A stretch of DNA of 64,000 nt. Source: Hirudo medicinalis. Its lineage: Eukaryota > Annelida > Clitellata > Hirudinida > Hirudinidae. The DNA lies in contig MPNW01000105.1 of assembly GCA_011800805.1 (NCBI GenBank), forward strand, positions 175,092 through 239,091. Reading direction: 5' to 3'. This document shows positions 1-13,800 of this stretch, in pieces. The notes under the pieces were generated by a model. The model saw only the letters and a list, made by a program, of their open reading frames with translations, did not search any database and had not been told where the DNA came from. Made by a program: the position numbers and the translations under genes. How positions within the stretch are numbered: the first letter of the stretch is position 1; the number at the start of each line of letters is the position of its first letter.

Positions 1-345
1 AATTGAGTATTCCAAGAATTGAACATCATTTAATTATTTTATATCTAAAATATTCAAAAATATCACGGGATAAAACCATCTTGAACGAAAGATTAAGGCT
101 GGTGTATAATTTGTTGTAAGATTTGTTCTACCAATCAATCAACCAACCAATTTGAATTTATATAGCGCCATGAGCTTGATTGCGTGGCGTGAGCTTAGCC
201 CTGAATGACTGTAATCTAAAATATTATCCAGCCAACCAACCAACCAACCAACAACCAGCCAACCAACCATCAACCAAGCAATCTATTTAAAGCACTTGTT
301 GCATAAACATGGTTGCTAATAGCAACCGCGTTTGTTTCTTAAAAG
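1..345. repeat. Non-coding lead-in with CCAA-rich tract and repeat tail
   Basis: No coding exon is visible before the splice acceptor at 344-345. The stretch contains CCAA/TCAA microsatellites (about 131-150 and 228-285). At 156-169 the minus strand reads GGCGCTATATAAAT, followed on that strand by a TTGG/TTGA-rich simple tail. That arrangement, a GCGCTATATAAAT motif then a short tandem tail, looks like the 3' end of a LINE or SINE. It is related in motif to the repeats at 2704-2764 and 28741-28806. The stretch is probably intron of the dve-like gene. Confidence 0.4.
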
Positions 346-689
346 GTTACGTGAAGTTACAAAAGTGGAATTACATCCCTGCTGACGTCATCTGTGACGA
401 TTCCAACGCCAGCATTGTTGACGTCTTCAGTCACCTCAAGTCCTTCGTGTCCATCCACGTCCTCATCAACTCCACCCCAAAGTGAGGACATTATAATAAT
501 TTATTCGTAATTGGTCATCCGTAATTAATTAGTTATTATTAAATAATGTAACATTTGAATAAATCATTACCAGAGAATGTTAAAGCGAGATGTCGAGACT
601 TTTACACAATTTTATGTTTGAATTGGTAATGTGAGGCTACAAACTTTCCTTAATATTTGAATATTAAGTTAACACTATTATTATATATT

Positions 690-721
<32 letters not shown>

Positions 722-1517
722 ATAACAAATAATAATTGTTAAAATCTTTAATCACATTTCCAGAACCACCTGAGATAGTCTTGAAATCACTCATTGGTCA
801 TCAAATGTCACTAAGATAGATGTTCATAAACGTAGTCACACATTTTAACAATTATAAATAATTTCACTTAATCATTTACATTTGTTAGATTAGAACAATT
901 TTTTTGATTGATTCCCTTTTCAATGTTCAAATTGGATTTAGTGATTCCATGCTGATGGAAGGAATAAAACGGTTTGAAAACTTTCCTGTTTCAATGGACT
1001 TTTTAAGAAAAGAAAGTTTCGCCTTCAATAAATTCATTAGCATCAATTCGCACTCATTTATGAGGCGCAAATTTTCAAAAACTAAATAACGAGCATTTCT
1101 AAAAAAAAAGTCTGAGTACACGAAAACTCCATACAAATAATTATTGTTAAAAAAAAATTAAATTTAAAATAATTAATAACAGTTACCACTGTAACAACAA
1201 CAACAACAACAACGACGACGACAACGACAACGACAACGACGACGACGAGTACGGCGTTGTAATAATAACAACAATGTACATCGACGAACTGGTGAATTAT
1301 TAAAAATAGCTTTTCCTCTGTGACGTCATGTAGCAGGCACTCCCCAGGATTTCCATTTTCAATCCTGAAACTTCATCCTCTTGACACGAACAAGAATCAA
1401 ATGTTTCATTAAACGATCATTCCTTCTGCTACTTCTAGGCTTCTACGACCTGTCGTGAATCATGTTGATCATGTTGATCATGTCAGTTGATCAATACTGT
1501 TTATTATTATTATTATT

Positions 1518-1550
<33 letters not shown>

Positions 1551-4500
1551 AATGTTGTTGTTATTATTATTCTTGTTACTTTTAGCATTTATGTGGTGAG
1601 GACTATTGTAATTACAATAAAAATTAAAATAAGAAATATTTACAGAACATTTAATAGAATAGCACTAAAAATTTGATGTTCGCTGGCATTAAAAATGAAG
1701 AAATTAACAATAATTACAATTTAAATAATAACTTTTATTGATTGATTGATTGATTGATTGAAATTATCGATAATTGCAATTTAAATAATAATTACTATCG
1801 ATTGATTGCCTGAGAGTTATGATGGTGATCAAGAAGGAGCTTGTGAGAGATTCTGGCTCAGCATTAGAAGCATTAACGTTTAAGATGGTAGCGCGAAAAC
1901 AAAAAATGAAACGTGCACCTCTCATAATTGAACAATCACGCTTTATTAATCAGATTGATTCATTCATTTATTCGTGAAATAATGCATTATCAAAACACTC
2001 TGTTATTTGCGTATTTTAATTTCAACTTTCCTTTACAATAATTAATTTTGAATAAAAAAAAACATTTTTTACTACTTTTTAGGTTCTCCTACAAATAATA
2101 AAAATTAATGAAAGCATTTATTCCATTTATTAAATGAATTCTTCAATTAATTAAAATTTTCTTTAAAACAAAAAAACATCCATCTACCGACGGCAGGGGG
2201 TAGTTAAAAGAGCAGAAGAGCAAACAGACCACAAGAGTTAAGCGTTTGGACACCAGTGAGGACATTTGCCGCTTACATCAATGATGTCTTAATAAAGACG
2301 AATGTAGAGGGCCAAATAAATTGAATTAAGTTGGAATCAAGAGCCTAATTAACTCAAATATCCAACCTGCTCGCTAATGTCGTCTGCTTGTCACCTAGGG
2401 ATGCTCCATGCCAAACTAAACTTGACTCTCTGATCGAGTAGAGTTTATTCAGACATTTCTCGCCCTCCTTCCTTTAATTACGCTGAATAATTATGAAATT
2501 ATAAGTTGATTGATGCATGATTTTCTTATTACATTCAATATTTTTCAATTTAGAACATTTAAATTCGCTCTATGGCTTGTTAATGCGATGAAAATCATCT
2601 GATCAGCCAGAATTATAAAAACATTATAATAACTCTTAAGAATTACTGAGTAGTAATCATCACAATAATTAATAACAATATTAATCTGATTGCACCGCCA
2701 GGAAGCGCTACATAAATGGTAGAGAAAAGTGCCTTCACATCCTATTCGGATACATAAGGCACTCAAAATACCGCTAAATACATTAATCTAAGTTATTAAT
2801 AAACTATGTCCTTCTTCAAGGCATCAGAACATGTTGCTGAAGAGGAACATGAAGGATAAACTGTTGGCATTCATCCTGAAGTCTGATCTCCTCACTGAGC
2901 TTCACTGCCCCGTTGACATGGTCAGTCTTTTGTTTTGTTTTGATCCAGGACATGGGATGCTCTTTCATCCAACATTCGTTTGACACGATGAATAGGACAA
3001 TTCAAATCCAAACTAAAAACCTAGAGTTTTCTCGGGACTTACTGATTTATTCGTATTTACAAACTTCTTATTTTGTTTTATTACATGTATTTTTACCTCT
3101 ACGTTTATTATTACTCTAGCTGTGATAATGACTGATTGTATGTTATAGTATGTTACAGCGCCAATACATCCCATTGTGATAACTGCGCACTTAAAAAATC
3201 GGATAAATATAAATGTGATTATAAATGTTCGCCTCTCGTGTCACTTTCAGGAATTCTCAAAGGATCGACTTTTTTCCTTCATTTCTTTTGATCATTTTTT
3301 TGGTTATGCGTTTGCAATTAATTATTGGTTTCGTAGTCGCCTGTGTTGTTGTATTTTTATTGCTCTTAATAGAAGAAATTGTTATTGGTTAATATCGTAA
3401 ATTAGACAATCAGGTAAAATGATTAAGTAATCGAGCTAATATTCAAATCTAAACAACTGTTAATTAATATGTTTAACGGTTTAATATGTAATTAAATAAC
3501 GAACTAGTTCATGGACTTCATTCTAGATTTGTTGTATTTATTATTGTTAAGAACAGAGATAATGATTATGATGGCTTGGAATGACTCGAATTTATAAGCA
3601 AATTAATTATTATTGTCAATTAATCAATGTTAAAAATAAAACGGTTTGACGTCAATAAAGCATCACTTGCTGGGAAAAGAGGTTCCATTGGCTACGTCTG
3701 ATCTCAAGGAAGTCATGGAATGTTTCGACAGTTGGTGTTCGAACAGGGCCAACTCGATGTCTTCCAACGAACACGGATGTGACAACAACAACAACAACAA
3801 CAACAACAAACTCAATATCTTATTTCCGAACAAAGATGAGCCACAAGAAACTACATCACTTAACAATGAGCCAAGGTTCCCTCACAATGAATTTCTGACC
3901 ATTCGACATGAAAGCCTTCCAGGTCCCTTCGATAGGAATAAAAAAACGTTAAATCTCAACAAAGACACGTCTGAGGGCAGGATTCACCCCGAGAAAAAAA
4001 TGAAAGCCTCGCATTTGGGCGATCCAACATTTGAGGAGAAACAGGAAAATGAGATGATACCCCACGTCGCAGGTCTTAACGTCCATTCTTCAAAAATCAC
4101 CTGGAGACCTGCTTTCGAGAACAAGCAAAAGGAAAGTCTTGTAAAATGTTGCAAGGAGACCAGAGATGGTAGTAGGATTTTTGACCAAATGAAAATGGAA
4201 GAAGTCCAGAATGACTCCTTATATAGTACGCACGACTATTTCGTTGCCGAGAGAGGGATCAGGAGGTCTTCTGATTCGGAAATGGTCGAAGTTGATGACC
4301 TCAGCGATGGAGAAGACAGTTTAAAGTCTAAAATTAAGTTTTCCAAAGAGCAAGAGTGTTCCAAAGACGTTCCAGATCATGTGACCATCAAGAATGAGGG
4401 CTGGAACGACAACCTTTCTCAAGAAATCGTTGCTTCCCCCAAACGCCTTCCTCTGCAATACGCCAACTTTCTAGATAAGTATCCAGACTCGTTCAACAAC

Positions 4501-5726
4501 CAGAACTTCCTTCAAGACTCCGAAGCCCCCAAAGAACATTCCATCTACACCAGAGGCAGCTTCAGAGAAACTCCGCCGGCGTTCTTCTCTCCACCTCTTT
4601 TCCTGAAGGAATTTCACGGTCAGTCACCCTACCCCCCCAATGATGCCGGTATTCATTTTCCGGACGAAGAAGAATCAAAAATGACAAAAAAACACTCGAA
4701 GACCTACCAGACTTCGCACACGGAAACTCATTTCTCAGTCAATTATATTTCAAAATGGCAGAATCGCAAACAGAGTTCAGAGGCCGAGAAGAAGACAGGA
4801 AACGGAAAATCATTTCGCAACTCCGGAAGTCCGGAATTCGAAGCTTCTCCAGGTTATTCCAGGGACGACTCCAGCTCCTCCGTGCGCTCCTTACAACGGA
4901 GATACTCAAAGAGCTCAGGCTATGATCAGCTCCAGTTTGTGGACCAAAGACGTCAGCATGCCATGCACTCATTCCAAGCCGCTATGTCTCAGGCCTTCAA
5001 CTTCCACTGCCTCAGACATCCAGCTCTTTTCTATCCTCACCAGCCAAACACCGCTCATGCATCTTCGTCTGCATTTGATCCCGCCAAAATGCTGGCAGTG
5101 GCAGCTGCCGTGGTCGGCGGTGGAAGCAGAAGTGGGGCTGCCCCAGCCATAAGTCCCAGCGGGAGTCAGGATGGTAAACTGACTGCTTTATAGTCGACAA
5201 TTTAAATCATTTCTAAATCGTACAAATTATGAACAATTTTAACCAATTAGCTAAAAAATAGAAGAATAATCAACATTTTTGGATGTTCCTTATATCTATA
5301 TCATTATTGGGGCTTGAACGTAATACTAGCAAGCCAAGCCATGAAATATTTAAAGGCTACATCTTAAAAATTACAAATTCGAACCCGAACCCAGGTACCG
5401 GAAGCAGCGACGGTGACAGGAGGAAGAGAAGTCGCGTCTTCATCGACCCGTTGACCGAGATACCCCGTCTGGAGAGATGGTTCAACGACGACACCCACCC
5501 ATCAGCCTTCATGATCGAACAGTTTACCGAGGAGCTCAACAGATCCCCATACAGGCAACGCTTCCCTTCCCTGGAGCCAAAGAACGTGCAACTGTGGTTC
5601 AAAAACCACCGAGCCAAAGTCAAGCGCCAGAAACTGGAGATGAATTGTTCAGCTTCAGCTGCAGGCACTTCCACCACTAACTCCACCTCTTCAGGAGGTC
5701 CAATGAAACCAGGGATGAGCTTCTGA
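346..5726 (+). CDS. dve: Compass-family homeobox gene (dve/SATB-like), 5' part outside window
   Basis: Likely nuclear DNA-binding repressor. Exons: 346-481, 2821-2920, 3661-5173, 5395-5726 (TGA); phases fit at every junction (2, 0, 1). Exon 346-481 reads KWNYIPADVICDD...LINSTPK, which aligns with the SATB1 ULD/CMP block (KWNPVPLSYVTD...LHSCPK). The next exon (RNMKDKLLAF...ELHCPVDM) continues it, and the start of exon 3 (KEVMECFDSWC) fits the CUT-like segment. Exon 3 then encodes a long Ser/Asn-rich, low-complexity linker with an Asn run at 3784-3810. Exon 4 carries a homeodomain that is about 10 residues longer than the usual 60 and ends in WFKNHRAKVKR; the recognition residue (position 50) is Lys, as in Drosophila Dve. 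Only one homeodomain is seen, whereas fly Dve has two. The acceptor of exon 3 has a weak pyrimidine tract, so that edge is the least sure. Confidence 0.85.
482..2820 (+). other. Intron of dve-like gene with microsatellites
   Basis: No credible exon between the two CMP exons. Holds simple repeats: TTA runs (676-720), CAA/CGA runs (about 1195-1250), TTA/TTG runs (1501-1572) and an ATTG run (about 1735-1760), plus the hairpin-bearing dispersed repeat at 2704-2764. The short reading frames here are AT-rich and without family signatures. Confidence 0.6.
2704..2764 (+). repeat. Dispersed hairpin repeat, copy A
   Basis: Reads AGCGCTACATAAATGG, then a short spacer, then GTGCCTTCACATCC TATTCGGATACATAAGGCAC. 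GTGCCTT pairs with AAGGCAC and ATCC with GGAT, giving a stem-loop. A close copy in opposite orientation lies at 28741-28806, with the same motif order and only a few changes. The GCGCTAYATAAAT motif is typical of LINE/SINE 3' ends, so this is probably a retroposon 3' end; the family is not identified. Confidence 0.65.
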
Positions 5727-6465
5727 CAATTTGAGAAGCTCCAAAATAAGAACAGAAGCTTCTTCATGATGAACTTGGAATGAAATTTCAACTTCACGAG
5801 AAGCACCGATGAAGGGAACTTTTCATTCTTTTATTCTTGAACGAGAAACCGTATTTGAACGTATTGAACGTTTCGAGGAGGAATTTGTCGAAGATTCACA
5901 TACGTTCACACTTGATTCGCCAACAAAGAAAAAAGATTTTCATAAAAAATAATCTCAATCAAGTAACTCTGGTAATATGATACAACATACATCTAAGAGT
6001 CTAAGACACCGACATCGAAGGTTACCAGTATTCATACAAGAATCTTTCTACCGAGATACATCTATAGGTATTGATTGTATCATAAAGGTATCATAACAGT
6101 GTCTTGCTATGCATGGGCTAGTTATAAAAATAACTTTAAAATATGGCAACGTAGCTTTAAAACAATTATTGGGCATGACTACCCACACCACAAATTCTGC
6201 ATTTTAATACTGCAAAGACACACGATGCGAGAATTACAAAGGAAAAACTGAAACAAGTTCTGACTTAAGACCTTCTGCAAGTGAACACGCCCCACCAACC
6301 TGGAGCCATGTTACTGCGGACCACGGTAAGTCGACCGTGTCGGAAACAAAATATGCTTTGATGCAATAGTAATAACCATAAAAGTTACTCTAATTTTAGA
6401 ATAATAACAGATGATGATGATGATGATGATGATTGTTATTGTTATAATGATGCTTCAAACCAAGT

Positions 6466-6479
6466 TTTATTACAATAAA
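6466..6479. terminator. Two-strand poly(A) signal between convergent genes
   Basis: TTTATT (6466-6471; AATAAA on the minus strand) and AATAAA (6474-6479, plus strand) are separated by two bases. The dve-like gene ends upstream on the plus strand (stop at 5726) and the PDZ-GEF gene ends on the minus strand (stop at 7618). Both could use this site, so their 3' UTRs would meet or overlap here. Motif seen; use is inferred. Confidence 0.5.
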
Positions 6480-7617
6480 GTTGAGTGCCACATGTTGAGC
6501 AGAGGTGTGTGATACTGGATGACCATCACAGCTGATATGCAGGGCAAACATATTCCCGATATTCAAAAAAGTCTAAAAAAATAATTCTCACAATCCTTGT
6601 GCAAACCAGGAAACTTGTGCATACAAAGCACACTTAATAAGCATACAATATATGATTCATGTTCACGTAGCCTAAGCTTAAAATACTTGCAATACCTGTT
6701 TCTAAACACATTCTGTAAGCTCAGAAGAAGAGCATTTTCAATGTAAGAAACAAGTTGTGGAATGAACATGACACTCAAACGACTGAAACAAGAGACAGAC
6801 AATAATATCAATATTAATAAATATAATGACAAAATATAACAATAATAATAATAATAATGATAATAATGATAATAATGATGATGATGATGATAATAATGAT
6901 GATGATGATGATGATAATAATAATAATAGGTATAAATGTTAAATGGCATAAATGGAATAACAATTATTGCAGTTAGGAGTTTGAATGGTTTCCGAAGCAG
7001 CAAAGCAACACCGCTAAAGACCGAGTGCAAGACTCGGCGATGGAATCGAGCGCTGGATGACAATAAATAGAAAAAAAATAACACCGTAAGTCTGCCGTTT
7101 TGCATGTAAGTCATAGAAACACTGCTAATACTGAGGTAGTCGATCAAATAACAATCCGTTGAAATGAAAACCAGGAATATATCTTTACATCTCGAGACAA
7201 AGTCGTGAAGATCCCACTTAAAGGAATCGATCGCTCGCATCGTGGAATCTCCAAAGAGTGATTGCAGTCAACAACAATGTTAAGATGAAGCTTAGATGGG
7301 AACACAATTCAGGGCCTGGTCACAAAGCATGAGTCGGCTCGTGCAATCACAACGTTATTTAAAAACAGAAGAAAAGAAATTCACAACTAGTTAGTGAAAC
7401 TAATAAATTTAAGCTATTGCTTTTTTGTGCTAAGCCACAATAATCGACAACACCATCGAAAGTGAAACAAGCACACGAGCAGAAATACATCGTCTAAATG
7501 TAGTGATCCCTTCAAGATTAGTTAAAATCTGCTAAAAAATAAAGTCTGCAGTTCTCAAATTCGTTATAATAAAAAAAAAAAAATCTTATTGCCCCTAAGT
7601 GCATGTCTGAAACATCA
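6480..7617 (-). other. Probable 3' UTR of PDZ-GEF with ATG/AAT microsatellite
   Basis: Lies between the PDZ-GEF stop codon and the likely poly(A) site. It contains AATAAT/ATGATG tracts at about 6840-6928. The minus-strand reading frame over 6563-7240 is Tyr/His-rich only because it reads through that microsatellite, so I do not call it a gene. Confidence 0.5.
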
Positions 7618-10600
7618 TCAAAGGAATTGTTGAGGAGGTTGGCAACCATCAAGTGACGTCTCCTTTCTCTGCCTTGTCAGAGACTTCCTTTTGTCTCTTG
7701 CTGAAATGTCATTACCCTGATGGGGGCCCGCCCCTTTACCCTCCTCCCTAGAGTTCTCCCTTTCTAAAGACACTCCTCTTCCGGAATCATTACCTCGACT
7801 TCTGCTGGTTTCTGTGGATTGAGTGGAAATGCTGCCGCAAAGTGAACTCGAGTCGATAGAGTTGTCAAGTTTGGTGGAATTGTTGTTGCCAAACAAAGTT
7901 TGTGGAGTAGGATTCTTTGGAGTGGAGCTGTTAAGAGAGGAATTGGAGATTGGAATGGACCTGCAGGGGGAGACAGGAGTGCTCTGAGATTTCATACAAT
8001 TCTGAGAGAATAACTCTGAAGGATAGAATTTATAATTGATTTCATTAAATTTTCAGGTGACCGATGATAAAAATAAATAAACGAAAATCTAAAAACTTCA
8101 CCTTCAAGTTCCTCTGCACTTGAAGACACCGAAGATTTTTCATCCTGCGGCTTGATTGCCATGCTGAAAGGCTTTTGATTGGCTGAAGAGAATGACTGAA
8201 GTCAATGACTTATCTCTCCTCAATCATGATTAGGCAAGTGACAACATCGTTTAACGTAAAAAATATTATTACTCACTGATAGCATATAAAGCCTTGCTAA
8301 TACTAATCGTAGGGTTGTATCTGATTGGGGCAGACACGGACGAACTTTCCGAACTGAGCTTTACGGCAGGCAAGAGTTTGATCTTCGAACTGCACATCGG
8401 AGAAAAAACAACTGCATCTCTTCTTTTGCCCGAATTCTCAGAACCCTTCCTGAGTGGCAGCATGAGGGTGTCGTAGCTACTCAGAGAGAGGGCAGTGGGT
8501 CGTCTCTTGTTCCCCAGTTGGAAGTTAGGTCGATATTGTTGCGAATAAGGGGCTATTTTGTCCGTTAGGCCTATCAACTTCTGTATGGATTGCTGGGAAT
8601 CTGTGCCTAAAGTTATGAAGGATGTAAGTACTAGTCGTTACTTAGAAATGAACGAGCGAGCAAATATTCGTAAAGTAAATATTTATGGAAACAGTGCATT
8701 GAGATGGAATAATACCAAATTTGAATGGAGTCAACAACTTGGAGTCGTGGTTTGTTTTTATCAGGCTTTGGGGAGAAGCTTCACTTTTAGATCTCGAAGA
8801 ATTGTGCCCTGAAATTGAAAAACAAAATGTGCTTTGTACTTACCTGCTTCTTTAAAGCAGTAGCATATTTGTAAGATTCAAAAGTGTAACATTCTGCTTA
8901 TTGTGTATGTACTATGGCATGTGAGAACTTTAAAATCAAAATTTAAATCATCTAAATATTTATTTGAAAGCAATAAACATTACATAATGATAAAGCAACC
9001 TTGGAGTTAAATATTATCGTTGGCTTGAACAAAGCAATAACTTCATTAGGAAATTGCAATGCAAAAGATGTAAGAAAGAGATTTGCAAGTCGCTCGTGCA
9101 TTCGTTCAAAGTGCTCATAAAACAGAGCAAATGAAATTGATGTAAAACTGAATGCATAAAAATCATCTCCAATAATTGTTCGAGTCTTACTTTGAGACTC
9201 CAGAGCAAGGGACATCTTCGCCAATTCCTCCTCGTCTTGAATGATTCTTAAACTCTCAAAGTACCTCTTGGCCAGACTGGAGTTCTCCTCGAGTTTCAGA
9301 GGAGCAGAAGAGATGTGAGGCATTTTCTTCTTCCTGATGGTTGCAAATGCCGAGATATTCGTGCTGGGTGGAGAGGTGGCTTCAGTGTTCAGAGAGGCAG
9401 GCAATTCCAGACTCTTGTTGTGGTAGAAGGGAGAAGCCATGTTGGTGACACTTCTGACCTGTTTGGCAATCATCCTCATCTTTTCATAGTTGATCATGCC
9501 GTCGATGAAAGTCTTGTTACCGAGGTCTATGAAAGTCAAGTCCTTCATCACGATCGGAAAGAAGGGGATGGCAGGATTTTGGACCAGTTTGACGTTGAGG
9601 AGACTTCTGTACTTTGACATGTTGTTGGAAGGATCCAGAAGATCTTGCAGATTCTCAAAGAGCTTCGCATACTTAGTCGGAACTCTTTTCCAGGTGCGCT
9701 TCAACTTCGACACGGAAATATGTCTCAAGCCGCTGAGGATGGCAAACGTGGAGTTGAAGTTATTCAGCTCGAGGCAGTGCTGTGCAATCTTGAGGAAGAA
9801 CTCAATGAGTTTCACCCTGTTTTCGAGGCTGGCCTCAGAACAAATTTCAGTCACCACCCAAAACATCTCTTCATTCACCAGTTTAGAAAACTCGTCGAGG
9901 TTCGAAACCTTGTGGCCTTCGTCCTTGTTGAAGATGCGCTCTATGTATTCCGACGATTGGATGTTTCTGAAAAGTTGGAAGTCTCTGAGGCAGAGCTCCG
10001 TCGCGACATCTTGGGGTTTCATGTGCAACAACACATGACCTTGGTGTCCTCCCTCTTGGTTTCCATTCAAGTTCAACTCATTCACCCAATTGGTGTCTAA
10101 CAAGATATTGCTGACTAAATATAACCTGTAAAAGATTATAGGATATAATTAAATAATACAAATAAAACAATTTGATCAATTTGTGACAAATAATAGCAAA
10201 TATTGTTACAAGCAAATATCTAATTCAAACCTCGTATCATCTTTGATTCTGGAATGAAGATCAGTGGTGCAATCTGGAAGTCTGGAGTACCTCATGACTC
10301 GATCGTCTCTGAAGACGACCTCAAAAAGGGAATAACTGCTGCAAAGTTACAATAATCACATCGATTATCTTAAATTAAATTAAAAACAAGCAATTAATTC
10401 CTGCTAATTGAGAACATTTAGCAGGGTTAAAATTCTATAATACATGAATATGTTGAACAAAACACGTGTACGTGTACGTATATTGTTCGGAATGTTTACA
10501 GACGGATAAATTTAGCTTGTCAGCCTTGCCTTCCATCTCCACATAATCCTGACATTTTCAGGGTCATTTTCACAACTTGCAGTACGTTTTGACTCTACAA

Positions 10601-10790
10601 ATAACAAATTAATGTTATCGAGTTGGTTCATATGCTCCAAAACATAACAAGGTAACTGCAATTACACTTCAAAGTTACTTTTGATTGCATCAATTAACTC
10701 ATGGAAAACGACGATGATGATGTTAATGAAGAAGAAGATGATGATGATGATGATCATAATAATTAAGATAATGACGACGACGACGACGAC

Positions 10791-10830
<40 letters not shown>

Positions 10831-13800
10831 GTGATGATGATGCTGGTGATGATGATGAGTCTTTATTTACACAATCACCAAAAGTATCATTTCAAATTAA
10901 TAGCCATTAACACAAGAACAACCCACCTTACTGACAGCTAACGTGAGGGGCTTCAAATGGTTGAGAAGATAAACATTGAGAGCCTCTTGAGGGGTCAAAT
11001 GAAGGTCGCTCGACAGGTGCAAGTTTGGCATCGCGGAACCATGTTTGGATGAATGGATCGAGGTGAGATCGGGATTGCTACCTGTGACCAAGTGTCTCGA
11101 ATTACTAGGGTTCAAGGAAGCTGATGAAGGAGACAAAGGACTCTGCCTGTTAAAGATGAAAAAACAACATTTAATTAAATATCAGAAATATTTCGAGGAA
11201 AAAATGGCATTCAAAGGAATCTTTGGTAAATCAACCTCTGATCAGAGGAAGCATCTCACCCAAAGATGGTCATCTTCCTGATGAAAGGTTCGATGACGTT
11301 GCTGAAGATCTTCCTGGTCGTCCACTCGCTCTTCTTCTTCGTTTTTTCCGATTCCTCCTGCGAGCAACTCTGCTTTGGGAAGATGGTCCTTGATCTTTGA
11401 TTGGATGTCAAAGCCTCTGAATGTTCTGAGGATCAAAGTGATATTATTGTAAATAATTAAGACTTCCAACTAATGGATCATTACGTAAAATGATGCAAGT
11501 AATAAGCATAAGTTGTTAGCAAAGGTCTCCTCGCTTACCAACAAAATTGCTCTTCACTTGAAGTTCAAGCCTTGTTGCCTTGTTGATCAACTCCACAACA
11601 TTCTTGTTGCTCATCGAGGTTGCATTTTCTCCATTCACTTCCAGAATCTTGAAATGAAAATTTGTAGACAAAATTTAACAAAATTAAAAATGTAAGCCCA
11701 TTTAAAATATGCAAACGTAACCCAAACTTCGAAATCAATTAATAACATAATCATTTCAATGAATAAAACTCCTTTATGCCACCTGATCTCCCTTGCAAAG
11801 CAGAAGAGGCATTTTATCGTCTGCCTCGCTAGAGTACACCAAAGTGGTGTTGTTGACAAACACTTTTCCCTGGTCTTTTCCCAGAACAACATTGAAGCCC
11901 CAAGGCTGTGATGGAGAAGATCTTTCCATTATCACTCGCCTCGATTTTGCCTGTGCACAACAGGCTCTGTGCAGAAGTTCCAACTGACCGGACATGCCCT
12001 GTGAGTAAAACATTTTGTTGATATTTGCTGCATGTCAAATAATTATTGAATGATTCAATAACAAGCAAAATTATCAATTAAACTATTATTTTTAAAGCTT
12101 TTCATGAAAGCCTTGTTATTATAATCAACATATTGAAATATATATATAAATTATTATTAATGACATACACCCTCAAATGTTAACACGAAATTCCAAGCTG
12201 TGTGTCTGTTAAAGCAGTTATGCAACCGAATGCAGAATTATTAATTATGATAATTATTAATATATATAATTAATAACTTATTAATAATTAATATAATAAA
12301 AATATATTAATTTAATTATATTAATAATATTAATATTAATATTAATGTATAATATTATTATATAATTATTATATTTATATAATAATAACATTGTAATAAT
12401 AATAATCATATTTATATAATATTAAAATTATATTACATTAATATTACGTTGTAATAATTATATATTTAAATAATAATTATTATTCTTAAGAATACTTTAA
12501 TTAATACTTAATTATAAGTAATATTTAATTTTTCATTTTTTGAATTTTTTGTCAATTAATACTTAATTATAAGTATCATTAATAAAAATCATTATACCAA
12601 CATTGGTGCTGGTAATATTAATAATATTTGTTTCATAAAAGTAACATGATTATGCATATAAGTTTCCTGGTAGTTTAAAATTATTTTATAATCTCCAACT
12701 TGCGAGAGCATTTTAAGTGCCTTAAAATGGATCGTCACGAAGCAGTGACATTTTAGTCCTTACACTTACTTTTAGAACAAGTTGCAAATGCATTCAAAAC
12801 AATTTATAACACATATAAAGAAAAAGTACGGATTATCAAATAATAGTTTTCTAAATGCTAGAGGTTATTTTAAAAATAATTTTTTTTCTAAAATGTTATT
12901 TTGATTATGATTATTATAATTACTAGAAGAATTCCTGAAATCAAAATGGTAACAAGATATAAATGTAGAACTATTTAGACTATAAATTAAATTCAAAAAT
13001 AATCGTTCAGTAAATATTGTGCATTATTAGGATAATATTTTGCTACCGCACAATTATAACATCACAATGCCCGCCATTATAACTGTAAATATACCATTAC
13101 AAGCTATTATCGGATATTAGCAGACGACCAATTAAGCAATTAAGTAAGGACCAGAAATAATTACTGAAAATTGTTTTTGTAATTAAGTAGGTGCCTCTAA
13201 AAAACAACATAACAGGATGTTGGCCAGGCACTGCACTGAGCCATTTTACAATGCAGCTAGTTAAAATTCAAACATTGCAATAAATAGCAACACTTTACTT
13301 TTTAAAACTGAAATCGAACCTGTTCAGAGCACTTTGCAAAAGCATGCTACAAACGAAACAAACAAACGATACGAACGAGACAAATGCTACAAACACTGGT
13401 CTGCATGGACTGCATGAACTCCAAGAGAAAGTGACTCAGTTTCAAGTCTGCCTCAAAATCCTCAAAGTGATTGTTCACCCAGAGCAGGACAATTCGAACT
13501 GACTGAAAGAGGTGTGTACTCTTTTACAGCAGACTTTTATAACATTCATTGGGTCTTGAATTAACAATCATTGCTGACTTCTATTAAAAGCATTGAGAAT
13601 CTTCCTACATTCAGGCAATCAACTTTTGCACAATGATTTCAGACTTTTGAATTCAAAGTGCTCATCAGGTGTCATTTTAAAACCTCGACATCAGTTAGAA
13701 TGCATTGAACGCACCACATAAAAACCATACCAATTTCATGAATTCATTAAGCCATGACGTCGCATAACATGGGCACTTAAAAATCAATCAGTTTGTTGTT

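Noticed and set aside
6563..7240. 225-codon minus-strand frame rich in Tyr and His
   Set aside because: It reads through an AAT/ATG microsatellite in the PDZ-GEF 3' UTR; no domain and no splice context.
9315..10100. Three overlapping plus-strand frames of 100-182 codons
   Set aside because: Antisense shadows of the large RasGEF exon on the minus strand, which has clear family motifs.
10681..10941. Poly-Met plus-strand frame
   Set aside because: Pure GAT/GAC repeat inside a PDZ-GEF intron.
11281..11469. Alternative minus-strand frame over the post-PDZ exon (GFDIQSKIKDHLPKAELL)
   Set aside because: The other frame (TSNQRSRTIFPKQ...RKIFSNVIEPF) joins both neighbours in phase and matches the RAPGEF2 linker.
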